Part shown: positions 22,681-34,799 of the stretch, piece after piece | How positions within the stretch are numbered: the stretch's first letter is position 1 | How the letters are laid out: every line of letters starts with the position of its first letter | NCBI RefSeq assembly: GCF_032884065.1 | Contig: NC_088879.1 | Coordinates: forward strand, 22,182,038-22,246,037 | Direction: 5' to 3' | Length of the DNA: 64,000 bases | From: Artemia franciscana | Taxonomy: Eukaryota > Arthropoda > Branchiopoda > Anostraca > Artemiidae | Notes under the pieces: model-generated | Told to the model about the DNA's origin: nothing | The model's database searches: none | What the model saw: the letters and a program-made list of their open reading frames with translations, nothing else | Translations under genes and position numbers: made by a program

Positions 22681-24539
22681 GTAGTAGTGCCTTTTTAAAG
22701 TAACCAAAAATATTAAAGGGCGGCTAACCCGCCACCAACACTCTTTTTTGCCAAAGTTTCTAATTTTTTAGAATACTATTTCGTACAGTATTATCGAATA
22801 TCTAATAACTATGACTTGACCCCCCACAGTCCCAGCGAGAAGGGTAGCAAGCTACGAACTTTACCCAATTTTTATATATAGTATTGGCTATTCGTAAGTA
22901 TAACGACATTTTTCGGGGGGATTCTGGAGTGCTGTTACGTGGGAGAATCTTTCTATTAAGGATTTTTTAGTGCGGTAAAGAAATTTTCCATGATGTGGGA
23001 GCCGAATTTTGCGGAATTATTAAAAAATAATAAGAAATTAAATAAAAAACAAGTTTTTTCAAGTGAAAGTAAGGAGCAACATTAAAACTTTGAACGAACG
23101 GAATTATTACGTATATGAAGGAGGCTTCTCCCTTCTTAGTACCTCGACCTTTACGCTAAAGTTTTTTCTAGAACATTTAAAATAACTTATTATTCTAATG
23201 AAACGGGCTTTGTGTTTCAGAAGTCATTCTTAAATGATTGGACAAAAAGTCAAACTTTAGCGTAAATAGCGAGCTACTGAGGAGGGGGCAAACCCCTTAT
23301 GTAAGCAATAATTTTTGTCAGTTATAAGTTTTAATGTTGCTCCTTGCTTTCTATTGAAAAATATCGCTTTTTTTCCAAAGTCATTTGCCCTTTACCGAAA
23401 AAAAAATATTGAAGTCATTTTTACAATTGTAATATTGAAAATTATTGAAAATAAAAAAAAAACACTGTTAAACACGATCTTGAATTGTTGATATCGATAA
23501 ATTATCTATTGTACATTAAATATTATACCATTTACCGAATTTGTACCATTATATATTAAACATCCAGTTTATTTTTGTCAGTTACTTCCAGTTATCTTGC
23601 ACATTTTAGCAATTTAATTTTTATTTTGACGTTTTGAAAAATAAAAGCAAAATGTCCAAAATACATATAATTTTCAATAAAACCCAAATAATACATTAGC
23701 ATTTCGAATTTTGACGTTTAGGGAGGGGGGAGGGGGGAGGAGCCAAACTTTTGTTAGGAATAATTTCTGTTCGTTTTCAGCTTGACAGGAGTATCCAGTT
23801 TAATTTTTATTCGTGTTAGGATTAATTTATTCGTTTTCTGTAATATTGATATTTGATGTGATCTTTTGTTTTAATTTCTGTTTGTTTTGGGTTTGACTTA
23901 TTGTTGATAATATTTTCTGGTCTTTTTAAGTTTGGATTATTCTGGTTTTGAAAAATTAACTCCTAAAGTTTGAAATACACATAGTTTTCAATAACTAATA
24001 CGTGTTAGTAATTGAACAATAGTATGTAAACTATATTTTAATAGTTTTCAATAACTATTTCAAAAATTGAGTTAAATAAATTGTATAGCTGCTCAGTCTT
24101 TATTTCGGTTCATCTTACTTTTAGTGTTGTTCTTTACTTTTCTTCGAGGAAATCTTTTTCGGAAAGTAGTACTTTATACACGTTCTATGCAAGAACAATT
24201 CGTCTGGTTTAAAATATGCATATATTTGGGGAACAAGCAGTTTATGTTTGATAGGTCCTTCTACCGGTATTTTATGACTAATACTTCAACGCAGTCATCC
24301 CTGCTTTTGCACATAAAAGCTTGAAACCTTCATTCAAGAGTTCATAGATATGAGGAAAAAATGCTGAAGTTTACATCAAGATGATACTTCTATTAACTTA
24401 TGTTTCCTCCTTTTTTCTTTAATTGTGCAGATTTTTCTCATACGCAAAGTATTTTGCGTAATTAATAGATCATAAGGGTTTCATATAATTCTTTGGCTAT
24501 ACTTATTTCCATCAAAAGTCTATTTTCAAAGTTTCGGTT
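22681..24539. other. AT-rich repeats, no gene; inverted pair at 23051-23372
   Basis: The segment 23051-23090 (aagttttttcaagtgaaagt then aaggagcaacattaaaactt) has an inverted partner at 23327-23372. The same sequence also occurs at 10677-10717 inside the long-TIR element. The rest is AT-rich, with a G-rich tract at 23722-23745 and no recognisable coding content. Confidence 0.5.
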
Positions 24540-24850
24540 ACTATAGACACATGATGCTCTTTATTTAAACTTTGTTACAATAAAGTTTTTATTCCGAATT
24601 TACTTTTATTTGTATTGTATTCTCAAAGGACACTTGGGCAGAGATAACAATGTCACGTACCCTAGGCAAAATGAAAATGGAAAGCAAATCAACATTATGA
24701 AAGCCTCTGATTATCTTATAGTGGCATCTACGTAAATACGATATTAGTTTCTTAAAATTATTTAAAATCTTGAGCACGAGGCTATTTATTACTAGGGTGA
24801 ATTTGTGTAAGTTTGCCATTCCGACTCGTTTTTGGCTTTATCGCACTTTT
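24540..24850. repeat. Segment duplicated at 26531-26880
   Basis: Shared text includes 'ctatagacacatgatg', 'tattgtattctcaaaggaca', 'taggcaaaatga' and 'gtgtaagtttgcca' in the same order, with many substitutions and small indels. The duplication lies about 2 kb away and is probably old. No gene was recognised in either copy; the 79-codon minus frame at 24792-25031 is unassigned. Confidence 0.7.
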
Positions 24851-25097
24851 TAATAATCCATATTGACTTTCCACGTACTTTAATCTTTGGTCTTCGGTTG
24901 TGAACAATGGTATTTGTAGGTCTAATGCCTCTTTTTTTTGCTAACTGCACAGTACCCTTAATTTTCTCTATCTTGGGCCATATTGATATTTTTGACTCTT
25001 CGTTGTTCATGTTTGGTATCGTATAAGACAAATTTATTCCTTGGAAATATATTTTACCTTTGTTGGTTACCTTTGTATTGGAACTTTTTAGCCTACC

Positions 25098-25299
25098 TTT
25101 GTACCAAAGGTAAAAAGTATCATTTTTTGTTTGCTATAAAACTTGTGCCAAAAAGCACAAATCCTGTGAGATAATGAATTTACACTTTAAAATCTTTATA
25201 TGTATAAGAGATTCTTATTTTAAAACCTTTTAAAGTGAACAAATGAGAGATTTGGTTTTGAGTTCTGTGAGGGGGGCTGCTGGTCCATATATCACATAG
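25098..25299 (+). repeat. ~200-bp local repeat, unit 1 of 3
   Basis: Runs from tttgtaccaaaggtaaaaag to ggtccatatatcacata. Near-identical units lie at 25337-25526 and 26323-26528. It includes a short hairpin (ttgtgccaaaaagcacaa) and a variable G-run. Function unknown. Confidence 0.9.
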
Positions 25300-25336
25300 G
25301 CCAAGGTGTAGGAATATATACGTTTTCTTTAAATAA

Positions 25337-25526
25337 TCATTTTTTCTTTGCTATAAAACTTGTGCCAAAAAGCACAAATCCTATGAGATAATGAATTTAC
25401 ACTTTAAAATCTTTATATGTATAAGAGATTCTTATTTTAAAACCTTTTAAAGTGAACAAATGAGAGATTTGGTTTTGAGTTCTGTGAGGGGGGGGGAGGG
25501 GGGCTGCTGGTCCATATATCACATAT
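25337..25526 (+). repeat. ~200-bp local repeat, unit 2 of 3
   Basis: Almost identical to unit 1 apart from the missing first bases and a longer G-run (ggggggggaggggggc). Only about 37 bases separate it from unit 1. Confidence 0.9.
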
Positions 25527-25623
25527 CCCCTATCCCACTGTAGATTGACGCCCTCGTCAATCAGAACACTCCCTGTCCTTAAATTTTATCTTTCTTAAAG
25601 TTTCTTATTGTCAAAATATTATT

Positions 25624-25683
25624 TTCTGACTTGAAATCAGATTCCCTATCGGAGTGTAGGTTTGAATCCTACAGGCTGCACCA
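25624..25683 (+). other. 3' half of a tRNA-Ser(UGA)-like sequence ending in CCA
   Basis: Reads anticodon stem TCTGA, loop CTTGAAA (anticodon TGA), stem TCAGA, a long variable arm (ttccctatcggag), T-arm GTAGG-TTTGAAT-CCTAC, then aggctgca and CCA. The D-arm and 5' acceptor strand are absent upstream. An encoded CCA and missing 5' half fit a retrotransposed fragment of a processed tRNA. Base A before CCA is unusual for serine tRNA, so identity is tentative. Confidence 0.55.
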
Positions 25684-26322
25684 AATGTTATGGGGGGGGG
25701 GGTAAAGTTGTTTGATTGTAGGTTTTCTTATAAAGTTAAGTTGGATTGAAGCATGGGAGCTTTATAGTTAAGGGACATAGAGTGAGAGGGTTCTATTGAC
25801 AAATTTCTATAACCATGAAGACAAAATCATTATCATGACGTTCAGGTCTCCTGAGTTGGGCAGATTCCCTTGGGAACGATCCAGTAGACAATAGGAACTG
25901 TACCTGGTACCTTGACTCAAAGACAAACACAATTATTGACAATAATTTTATTTTCTTACTTCATATTCAACTTCAGGTAAAATGACTTCAATGAAAGATA
26001 GCAGTATAATGTGCATCAAAGTCTGAGTACAAAAAACTGAATACCCTCCTAACTTTTGGTTCACCTTATATATCCAGAATCTACCCGGATTTCTAAATTA
26101 AGCACTGGGTAGACTGACCTCAGAAATGTTGCAATACAGCTCTTCTTTTGATTATACAACATATGGCCTAACCTCCTTGCAAAGATTTATTACCACAAGG
26201 GTTTTCACCTCCAGTTTGTTGACCAGACCAGAAATAGAAATCTGGTTTCTAATTGGCTTTATTCAAAAGTTTGAATCTAATTTTGGTAGTCTAAAAAGTA
26301 TCATTTTTTGCTTGCACTAAGA

Positions 26323-26528
26323 TTTGTACCAAAGGTAAAAAGTATCATTTTTTGTTTGCTATAAAACTTGTGCCAAAAAGCACAAATCCTATGAGATAAT
26401 GAATTTACACTTTAAAATCTTTATATGTATAAGAGATTCTTATTTTAAAACCTTTTAAAGTGAATGAATGAGAGATTTGGTTTTGAGTTCTGTGAGGGGG
26501 GAGGGGGGCTGCTGGTCCATATATCACA
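26323..26528 (+). repeat. ~200-bp local repeat, unit 3 of 3
   Basis: Same unit as at 25098, here followed at 26531 by the duplicated block matching 24540 onward. The partial phrase ctaaaaagtatcattttttg at 26291 begins another unit just before it. Confidence 0.9.
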
Positions 26529-26899
26529 CTACTATAGACACATGATGTTCCTTATTTACAGTTCATTACAATGAAGTGCATATTCCAATTTAATTTTATT
26601 TATATTGTATTCTCAAAGGACACTGGGGCAGAAAACAATGTCACATACTGTAGGCAAAATGATTGGGCTACAGAAAGCCAATCAACATATGAATGCCTAA
26701 GAAAAACAATTTCGACTATTGTCTTTTGTTAATCCTGTAGGAGTATCTATATGAATGCAATTTTAGTTTCTTAGAATGATTTAAAATCTTGATTAGCCTA
26801 CCCTGTGGTGCTAGGCTACTTATAACATATAGTTTTTTGGGTGAGTTTGTGTAAGTTTGCCACTCCTACTCATTTTTTGCGTTATTGCACTTCTTTTCA

Positions 26900-27471
26900 G
26901 GAATATGAGTCTGTTTATTTACCATTTTATAAATTTGGGTCTATAGCCTAGTAGACTAGGCTATTTTCATTATGATTATAAAGCACCAAATAGAAGCATA
27001 GCATAACTTCTCACTGTAAAATTATAATTAAGGGGCTTTAGATTATGGAATAAAGGTACCAATTTACAATTAGGCCCACTTAAAAGGAATCACTATAAAT
27101 TCTGAAAGCAATCCTAAAATACTTACTTATACTAGGGTAAGACCCCTAATCTTTAGGTGCTTAGATAGTGCTTGGATCACTTAGATTAGGATTAGTGCTT
27201 AGATCTACTTAGATAGTGGAGGCTAGGCTCCACTCTCTATCAGTATGTTTGAAATCATGAATGTTGTACATGGTTAAAAAATCAAGCTAATCACATACTT
27301 GTTAAGGAGATTTTGAGATTTATCTGTTGACAAGTAAATTAGCTGGCTGACTACTGGGTATCTTACCCTACTTCTAAAAGTGCTTCAATTTATTTTACCA
27401 CCACTCCCTTAACATGTAAATATATAGCTCAGTTTCTCAGGTGTTTTTCCATTTCTCAATTTTGTTAGTAG
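26900..27471. other. No gene recognised
   Basis: AT-rich sequence with short direct repeats ('cttagatagtg' type) at 27160-27230. No coding or RNA signal was seen. Confidence 0.4.
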
Positions 27472-27479
27472 GCTATTGC

Positions 27480-28142
27480 AGTAAAATTCTAGTTAATTGA
27501 CTTGTTGCTATCTTGGAAAGGGATTAGGTTAGGAAAATGAAACTTTCAGGGATGGATCTACAGGCTAAAGTTTGTCCTGGGAAGGTATTTTAAAGTACCC
27601 ACATCCACTCCTTCTCCCTCTAGAGGGCCCTAAAATTTGCCCACATGACAGGTCTGTACCTATTGAAATTTTGACAAAACATTATTTTACCTCAATTTTC
27701 AGTTACTAGTTGCTTTTTCTCTGCCTTTAGTTCTGAAAATGCAATTCCTGTTATTTGAGTACTTGTTATTGAGTACGTTACATTGCAATTTTAGGTAATT
27801 TAAGGTAATATCAATGTTTTTTTTTCAAAATTTAGGAAATGTATTTGCATATCTTTAAAACCTTATAAAATGGAATTGAGCAAAGTTATGAAGCTGAAAA
27901 CAATTTTGTTGTACTTTAATTAAGCAGAAGATGTATTTTGCAAAGTTTCACTTTTATAACACACATATCTTTAAAAGTCATCAAAGTTCAGGGCCCTCTA
28001 GAGGGAGAAGGAGTGGAGGTAGTTGCTTCAAAATACCTTCCTGGGACATACTTTAATCTGTAGATTCATCCCTGAAAGTTTCGTTTTCCTAACCTAAACC
28101 CTTTCTGAGATAGCAAGAAGTCAATTAACTAGAATTTTACCA
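27480..28142. mobile_element. Foldback MITE with perfect 8-bp target duplication (663 bp)
   Basis: It starts agtaaaattctagttaattg and ends as the inverse, caattaactagaattttacca. The arms pair for well over 100 bases, through 'ctttcaggga' and 'tctagagggccct'. Flanking GCTATTGC at 27472-27479 and GCTATTGC at 28143-28150 are identical 8-bp target duplications, which fixes both ends. An 8-bp duplication fits mobilisation by a hAT- or P-type transposase. No ORF inside. Other copies lie at 15334-16404, 16480-16645 and, much diverged, 31560-32105. Confidence 0.9.
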
Positions 28143-28150
28143 GCTATTGC

Positions 28151-28497
28151 TTCTATGCTGTTTAATCTGTTTGTGTAAAAGAGTGACACATTGCAAAATG
28201 CATATAATCAGGCTATAACCTGTAAATCAGCCCAGGGCAAGGGTGGTAAATATAATAATATTTATTTATAATCCACTCACATCACAAGATAAATAATTGA
28301 GTAAACACTTGAAAAAATTATTCACAAACAAAAATCAACAATAACATTATGCACAAATCATCAATAACCCTTAAACAAAAATAACATTAAATAGATAACA
28401 GATCAAACCATGGTGAAGCAACAAATGCTAATATGCTGTTTCTGAAATCTTTTTGTGTATAACAGTCAGCTTCTTGGTATTATTTGGAAGGTAAAAC
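28151..28497. other. No gene recognised
   Basis: AT-rich text with 'aacaataacattatgcacaa'-like internal repetition. It may be the 3' untranslated part of the minus-strand LINE relic that follows. Confidence 0.35.
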
Positions 28498-30390
28498 TTA
28501 TTTATTATTTTTTGTTTCTCTTCCAAAGAGACAGATAGAGAAGGTATTTACAGAAATGGGAATATGCCACTTGAATATCACTAGAATTCTTATTTGTAAA
28601 AAATAGGGTAAAGCCCAGAAAGGTGAAGAACAAAATGATCTGTAAAAGTAGAATAAAGATTCCAAGGGCAAAACAATTACATTTGCCTCAATTGGCTGCA
28701 GTTTTAGAGTAACCAGTCTAGATCTTTGTTCTAGCATCCTGGATGGCACACTCGTGAAACGTTTTAAGATTTTTGTTAAGTGTAATACCCAACTACCACA
28801 TCAAATCTACATGAGGTATGGAAATTTTTTTAAGAACTTAGAGGTTTAGGAGGGAATGGAAAATTGAAAGAAAAATACATTTGCCATTGTTAAGCAAAAG
28901 ACCAATTCTAGTAAAAGAAGAAGGAACTTTATGAACCATCTGCAATAGTCTTGGTTTAGACCAGCTAATTAGAAGAATATCATCAGCATAAGCAAGGTAT
29001 GAAATATCAGTAAACCCTGCAAAACACATAGAAGATATATTCTCAAGGATACTAGAAATACAAAATTTTAAAATACTAGGAGATAATATTCTGCCCTGCC
29101 ATATACCCCAACAAATAGTGACAGTAAAAAGAAAGAGTACCATTAGTTTTATTTTGATGATAAGATTTACTATACTGAAGCTTAAGAAGAAAAATAAGTG
29201 AAAGATTATGTCATGACTATAAAGAGAGTAAAGAGCCTGACTATGTACAGCACTATCAAAAGCCTTAGAAAGATCATGGGCACAAATGTGAAGACCATAC
29301 CCTTTAGTCAAAGCATCTTTAAGAAGGCAAGCCAGAGCACAGTGAGCATGCTGGAAACCAATGCCAGACCAACAAGAGCCAAGAGCTCCTATACATTTGT
29401 GATGAGGTCAGAAGAGCCGACATTTCACAATGTTATTGTTGTAATATTTTTTGGGAGGCTACCATGTTAAGCACCACTGGATGGGATTTCTGCCTCTGAG
29501 GCTGACTAGCTTTTTCTATAACTATTGATTGCTTTAAATGCATCACTTGATTTAGCTCCTCCTATGCTTTCTGGCCCATATTATACCAAATTCCAGATTT
29601 AATCTCCATAAAATATGGTCCAATCTGACATTTTTGATAAAAAGTGTTAGCCAAGACCAGACATTAAAAAAAAGGTTTTGAAATTAAACTAAAAATAGCA
29701 GAGTAAGAAAAAATATTATTAAAAATGTCTCTGTCAAGTATTGAACATATAACCTTGAGAGTAGAATACCAACACCATATCCATTGTGCTATGCAGACTT
29801 TCAATCAGACATTTCCAAATTAACCATCCCTCCACTCCCCCAGATGGTTGAATCAGGGAAGCAAGTATTTTAACTTAATCTGGTCTGCTCCCTGATATGC
29901 CTGCCAACCCTCATTGTCCTAACTTAATCTAGAAGTGCCCAAACTAGCAAAACTAGGACCAACAGAAATTACAATCACTATATGGCATTTGGCCAATGGA
30001 TAAGTGCCATAAAAACCAAGCTGGTTCTCACCAAAATTATTATCCAAATTGATGAAAGGAAGTAAGATTTATTCAAGGATTTTACTAAGATACAAGCAAC
30101 CATGATAGGCCTGTCGAACAGTCCAATGGACTCTCACCATGCTGAAGAATAGAAGTGACAGTTCCATACAAAAAGCTATCAGGAACAAGAGAACAACAAA
30201 TACACATTTGGAAAAGCAATTGAAAATGGAAACAAGGATAGGCAATTTATTTTAAAATGATAAACACAAATTCCATCAACATCAAGAGAGCTTGATTTCA
30301 TTTTTGTAACAGATGCAATTACAGTATCAACAGAAATGGGTAGAATTTTTGCCTGAGAAGGAAGACAGGAGAATCAAATGAGCCAATTCA
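28498..30390 (-). pseudogene. CR1/Jockey-like LINE reverse transcriptase relic, interrupted
   Basis: On the minus strand, 30390-30045 carries fingers-type text (KMKSSSLDVDGI, VPDSFLYGTVTSIL). After an interruption, 29390-29311 gives GFQHAHCALACLLKDALTKG. Then 29311-28838 gives ICAHDLSKAFDSAVHSQALY, WQGRILSPSIL, the intact catalytic YLAYADDILLISW and IGLLLNNGKCIF. A C-terminal piece may extend to 28498. The order is that of a full RT domain. The segment about 29480-30040 is inserted repeat material (tRNA-like head plus the repeat seen at 12700-12850). The palm ORF of 157 codons is the best preserved part. Confidence 0.82.
29735..30000. repeat. tRNA-Arg-like segment plus interspersed repeat, inserted in the LINE
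   Basis: On the minus strand, about 29800-29735 contains 'gcacaatggata', an anticodon-like 'attctactct' and a B-box-like 'ggttatatgttcaat', resembling a decayed tRNA-Arg head. The adjacent 29825-29990 matches the C-rich-core family of 12700-12850. Together with the tRNA-Pro-like case at 12561, this suggests a SINE association, although the heads differ. Confidence 0.5.
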
Positions 30391-30399
30391 AGCTTTACT

Positions 30400-31555
30400 G
30401 CAGTGGATTCCCCTTACCTAGAGGCATCAAAAACATCAGAGCAGGAAATAAGGTGAAATAATTCAAAATTGTCTTCAAGAGGCCATAAGGCTTGTTGATT
30501 TGACTTTTGCAGAAGAGCCAATTATCACTCCAGTTACTGACAAGTGGAAATTCTTGGCAACTGGGCTATCTATTATATTGATAATCAGTCATGTACAGGA
30601 TGTATATTAGTGATTGGCTCATGACCATTTATCCAATTTATCAGAACTTTTTGTTTTATTGGGTCTCAGAGAGTGGAGGGAAGGCTCAACACACCAATAT
30701 TAGCATGGGAGTTGGGAATTGCAGGCTTTGGCAGTTGCAGGTAATCCAATTCATAAGCATCCAACTTTGTTGCAACAACCTTAAGTTAGTTTTTTCACAT
30801 GATTAACCTTTGTCGAAAGCCTAGAGGAAGCCACAGTGGGCAGAATGGGAACCTTGGTAGGAGACTTGATATTGTAAATTGGAGTTGATACCTCCTCAGA
30901 GTCCAATTTTTTAATAAGGTTAGAGTGTCTTTACACTATTTGTAGAAGCTTTCACGTCGATGTGCTCTGGGCAATTATCATTAGGTGCAATCTTTGCCCA
31001 AAATTCATTTTTGCATTAGCAATAAAACTGCATTCAAAAAGTTTATTGGGTGTTAAATAATAATATTGTCTTGAATTCCTTCTTCCCAGTTATTTTTCTG
31101 AAAGTTCTTTACAGAGCAGTGCACATATTTGCAATTGTCTATAGCTTGTTTTCAGTAAAGTGTAAATGATCCAATAGGTGTTTATATGTGTAAATGGTGT
31201 ATTTGCAGTTGGAAGCAGGGCTGCTAACTTGCACACTATGATTAGGCTTAGATTAACACTTGCTTGAAGCCAGTTTGAATGTAATGAAATCAGAGTCTGA
31301 AGACAGTCAGTCCAGCAAGAAATTCATATATTATCCAAATTACAAATTTATAGGTTGAAACTAGGTCAGGTCAACTTAATCCAAAGCAGATGATTGCAAA
31401 CTAACATTCCTGTATTAAATTTAGTTCTAAGTACTGAATTAATAAATGACATCACAGGTCAAGTTCAAAACAGGTGCACTAATTCAGGATGAAAGCAAGC
31501 TTTACCATTCAAATAATGTAAAATAGATGTTTCCTTTTTCAGAAACCTGTAGACT
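30400..31555. other. No gene recognised
   Basis: Possibly the decayed 5' part of the minus-strand LINE, but no endonuclease motif can be read. No other feature was seen. Confidence 0.35.
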
Positions 31556-31559
31556 AATA

Positions 31560-32105
31560 ACAAATAAATCTCTCATGAATGCATTCAGAGCATTAAAGAT
31601 CTCCTGTGAAGGTATTTAAATCCACTTCTTTTTCCTTCAAATGGCACTGACCTTTTACAATATTTTTGTTACAATAGTGTAACCCCAAGAATGTCTTCTG
31701 CTCAAATGAGGCCAAAGATAAGCTTTTTGAGTCTCTAACCTTAGCTCAATTCCAATTAAAAAGGTTTTAAAAATCTGTAAATCCATTTCTTAAATTTAGG
31801 GAAAAACTTTGACATGGCTTAAAATTCTAATGAAATAACAGGAAATGCCTTTTTAAGCCAAAAGCTAATGAAAAAGAAATCAGATACTCAAAACTAAGGT
31901 TGAAAATTTTTAGTCGGAATTTAGATAGGTAGCCTACAGACTGATCCAATATACAATCTTCCAAGATTTAGAAATAAGCAAAGGGTAGACATAGTAGCTT
32001 GCAAATATCCTCCCAAAATACGTTTTGGCCCAGGATTTATTCTGAAAGTTTCATTCATCTAAATCGACTTCTTTGTAAGATATGGCTAGTATGAAGCCCC
32101 TAAAC
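31560..32105. repeat. Highly diverged foldback-MITE copy
   Basis: Matches the internal order of 15400-15960: 'cttctgctcaaat', 'agctcaattccaatt', 'gacatggcttaaaattct', 'aataacaggaaatgc', 'ctgaaagtttcatt'. Many substitutions have accumulated and the terminal arms are no longer clean. Oldest member seen here. Confidence 0.55.
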
Positions 32106-33225
32106 TAAATTATTACCATGTTCTCATTAGATCTAGCCAAAGCTGGTAAAATAATCTTGTGATAAAGTGTAGAATATTTTTACTTCCAGTTTTTAATCTC
32201 ATTTTGGTATAGGCAAAAACCTAGTGTCAACTTGGAAGGGGTAACTTCTCTCCCATAGGCCAAATCTAAAATATGCTCCATTTGTTATTTCCTTTTGAAA
32301 CTGCCTTTTTGCATTTTCATTGCAAAAACTGTAAAATCCCCCCCCCCACTACATTTTGAAAATATGTTTTGCCCCCACTCTCCAGGATGTTTGTGTTAGA
32401 TGCCACAGGATAGTGTTAGATACCCAGTTGCTAGACAGCTAATCCATTGCTAACCCATCACTTCAATAGTTAAATCACTTAAAATATCTATTAAATACCG
32501 TACCTAAAAGATTTATTGTTTCTCCATGAATTTGTTTAAGTTTTCTTAATAAGGATATGAGCAGCTTGAGTATTTCAAGCTTATAAAACACTGACTACAC
32601 TAGGCACACTGGCCTAATCATGGACAAACACCTTAAGCTTGAACATAAACTTTGAAAATACTGCCGAGTTGTGCAGGTGAGATCTTAAAACTAGAGAAAA
32701 ATATCTAAATCATAGACATACTAATCATGACTCCATTCTGTCAAAGACCATTGTCTTGAAAGTAAAAATTGTAGGCCATTTAAATAAGGTTTGATTTATG
32801 GGTAACTTTTACTTAACTTAAAATATTAAACAAAAAATCCTAGATTCTAAATAGCTGATCCCAACTAGCCCATTCCTGGCCATCAGCAAATCCCATCTAT
32901 TTGAAACCATTTACATTACATCACAAGATTAGGAACCTACTGTTCATATTTATAAAAGATACATTTCAATCAAAATATTTGCCCAAGATTTGGCACAATC
33001 TGAGGACACTATGAGCAAACTCTATCAGCAGGGGTGTCACTTGGCCTTCTACCTATAGGGGAGGGGGAGCATCCAAAATATGCTGACTACTTTGGGTAGG
33101 TGCGAATAACAACTGATAAATTTTACTTTGTGTTTTTATGTGTTAAAATAATTGTTATTAGCAGAGGAAAATTGTTATATATTGTAGAGATTAAACTAAG
33201 ATATAAAAGAAAAATAAAGACTAAG
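32106..33225. other. No gene recognised
   Basis: AT-rich. A C-run at 32339-32347 and a purine-rich patch at 33060. The short plus frame 33100-33294 has no recognisable family. Confidence 0.35.
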
Positions 33226-33229
33226 GCAA

Positions 33230-34740
33230 TAAGCCAAACTTCAACTCTGTGTAGCTTTTCATCTTTCCACTTTTCTACAAGTAGATCAAGGTAATTTTTT
33301 TCCAGTATCTCTTTTTCTTACATTTTGAGCTTGAGATGGTCAAGACAACTCATTCCCCATAGTTGACCTTAATCTGTTCTTGACAATTTTCATCTCGCTA
33401 AATATTCTTTTGCTTTTGGCTAGTGTCACTGGAATAGTTTTTGCAAAAGTGAATGCTCTGTAAAATAATTGCAACACTCAACCCTCATCTGTTCTTTTTT
33501 TTACTAAAGAGTACAATCCAGCAAACTCAATGATGCTTCCAGTACTCTTGTAAATCTCTGCAAAAAGTTGAATTTTCAATTGGAATGCTTGAACAGGTAT
33601 TTCTGTTATGAGGTCATAGCACATAAAGTGTGGCATTGTGAAGGATTAACGTTTATCAGACAGTATAGTAAAGGTAGAAACAGCTCTTTAGTTTCTTTTT
33701 ATGCAAGTACTAACTTACACCAATAACTGCTAAAACTATCTTGAAGTCATTTATATAAAATGTCAAAAGGGCCATTGGCAACACTTCAGTTGTCCTTCAG
33801 AGGCCACTGCTGACAATGATATAGTCTCTGCTCACCCTCTAGCCACAGGTAGAACTCTGGATCTGACATGCTATTTTCATCAGTTCCATCTTCTCCCAAT
33901 ATTAATTGTCGGGCTATACTGATAAATGATGTAATTCGACTGGTGAGTTCACATTATTTCATAGACTCTTTGATGACAGTTATAGTGGCATTCACAATGC
34001 AGCACATGCTGATGATATCCAGCTCCGTAGCTTGTAGTTTGCAAGTAAACTTAAAATGAGCATGGGTACTGAGTAGCCTGTCAAACTTCAATTTGATGCT
34101 AGCATCAAGATTTTGTTTGCTATTTTACTCATTAGTGCTACAATTGTTGTAAGAATGCTCCATAGAACTTTGGGTAACTCTGGTCTGGAAGACCAAATTG
34201 TTTCCAAAAGTCCCTTAAGATAAAGCTTACCTTCAACGTCTACTCTCCTACAGAACAAATTGAAGTGCTTGAACCCCTGTTGAAAAAACCATAGATTTGT
34301 TTTAAGACACCAAACATGTTGCATATCAAGGAGATTGATTCCCTGCAGTTTTCATGATAATGTTCCCTCTATGGGCTAGGCATTTGAGGGATCAAACATT
34401 TCTTCATAACTTCTTGGAAATGGGAACCTGTGTTCCCTCACTTAAGCCTTCCATAACATTTGTAGAATTTCCTCTGCAAGATGTGACTTTTTTTTTACTC
34501 AAAATCTACAATGGCGAGTAAATGGTCTTTAAAGCTTCCTTTCTATTGATGTGTTGTACACCTACAGCTAAAGGCTCTTTGTAGCTGACAATAGGTGTTT
34601 TGTCTGCAAAAATGCCAAAGAAATCAGCTTCATTAACTTCTGCTACAATTTTTTTAAGCAGCTCAGAGCTCCTTGTCAAAATATCTTCTGACTTTTGCTT
34701 CTTTTCATTCTACTGGCTGACATTACCCTCGTTTTTCTCA
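33230..34740 (-). pseudogene. ZMYM1/DUF4371-type hAT transposase relic
   Basis: Minus-strand frames give, in order, LKKIVAEVNEADFFGIFADK then TPIVSYKEPL (34700-34560), a typical DUF4371 start (AxFFxIxADET). A central piece at 34324-34088 follows (LLETIWSSRPELPKVLWSIL, cf. the usual T-R-W-x-x-R). Near 33430-33340 comes AFTFAKTIPVTLAKSKRIFS followed by EMKIVKNRLRSTMGNELS, the hAT C-terminal dimerisation domain. Proteins of this kind are hAT transposases or domesticated relatives. Stops and frameshifts separate the parts, so this copy is dead. No TIRs were found. Confidence 0.82.
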
Positions 34741-34799
34741 GCTATTTAATTTTATTGTTCATTTATTATTTTTTTCTTTATCATACATCATGTATAGCC

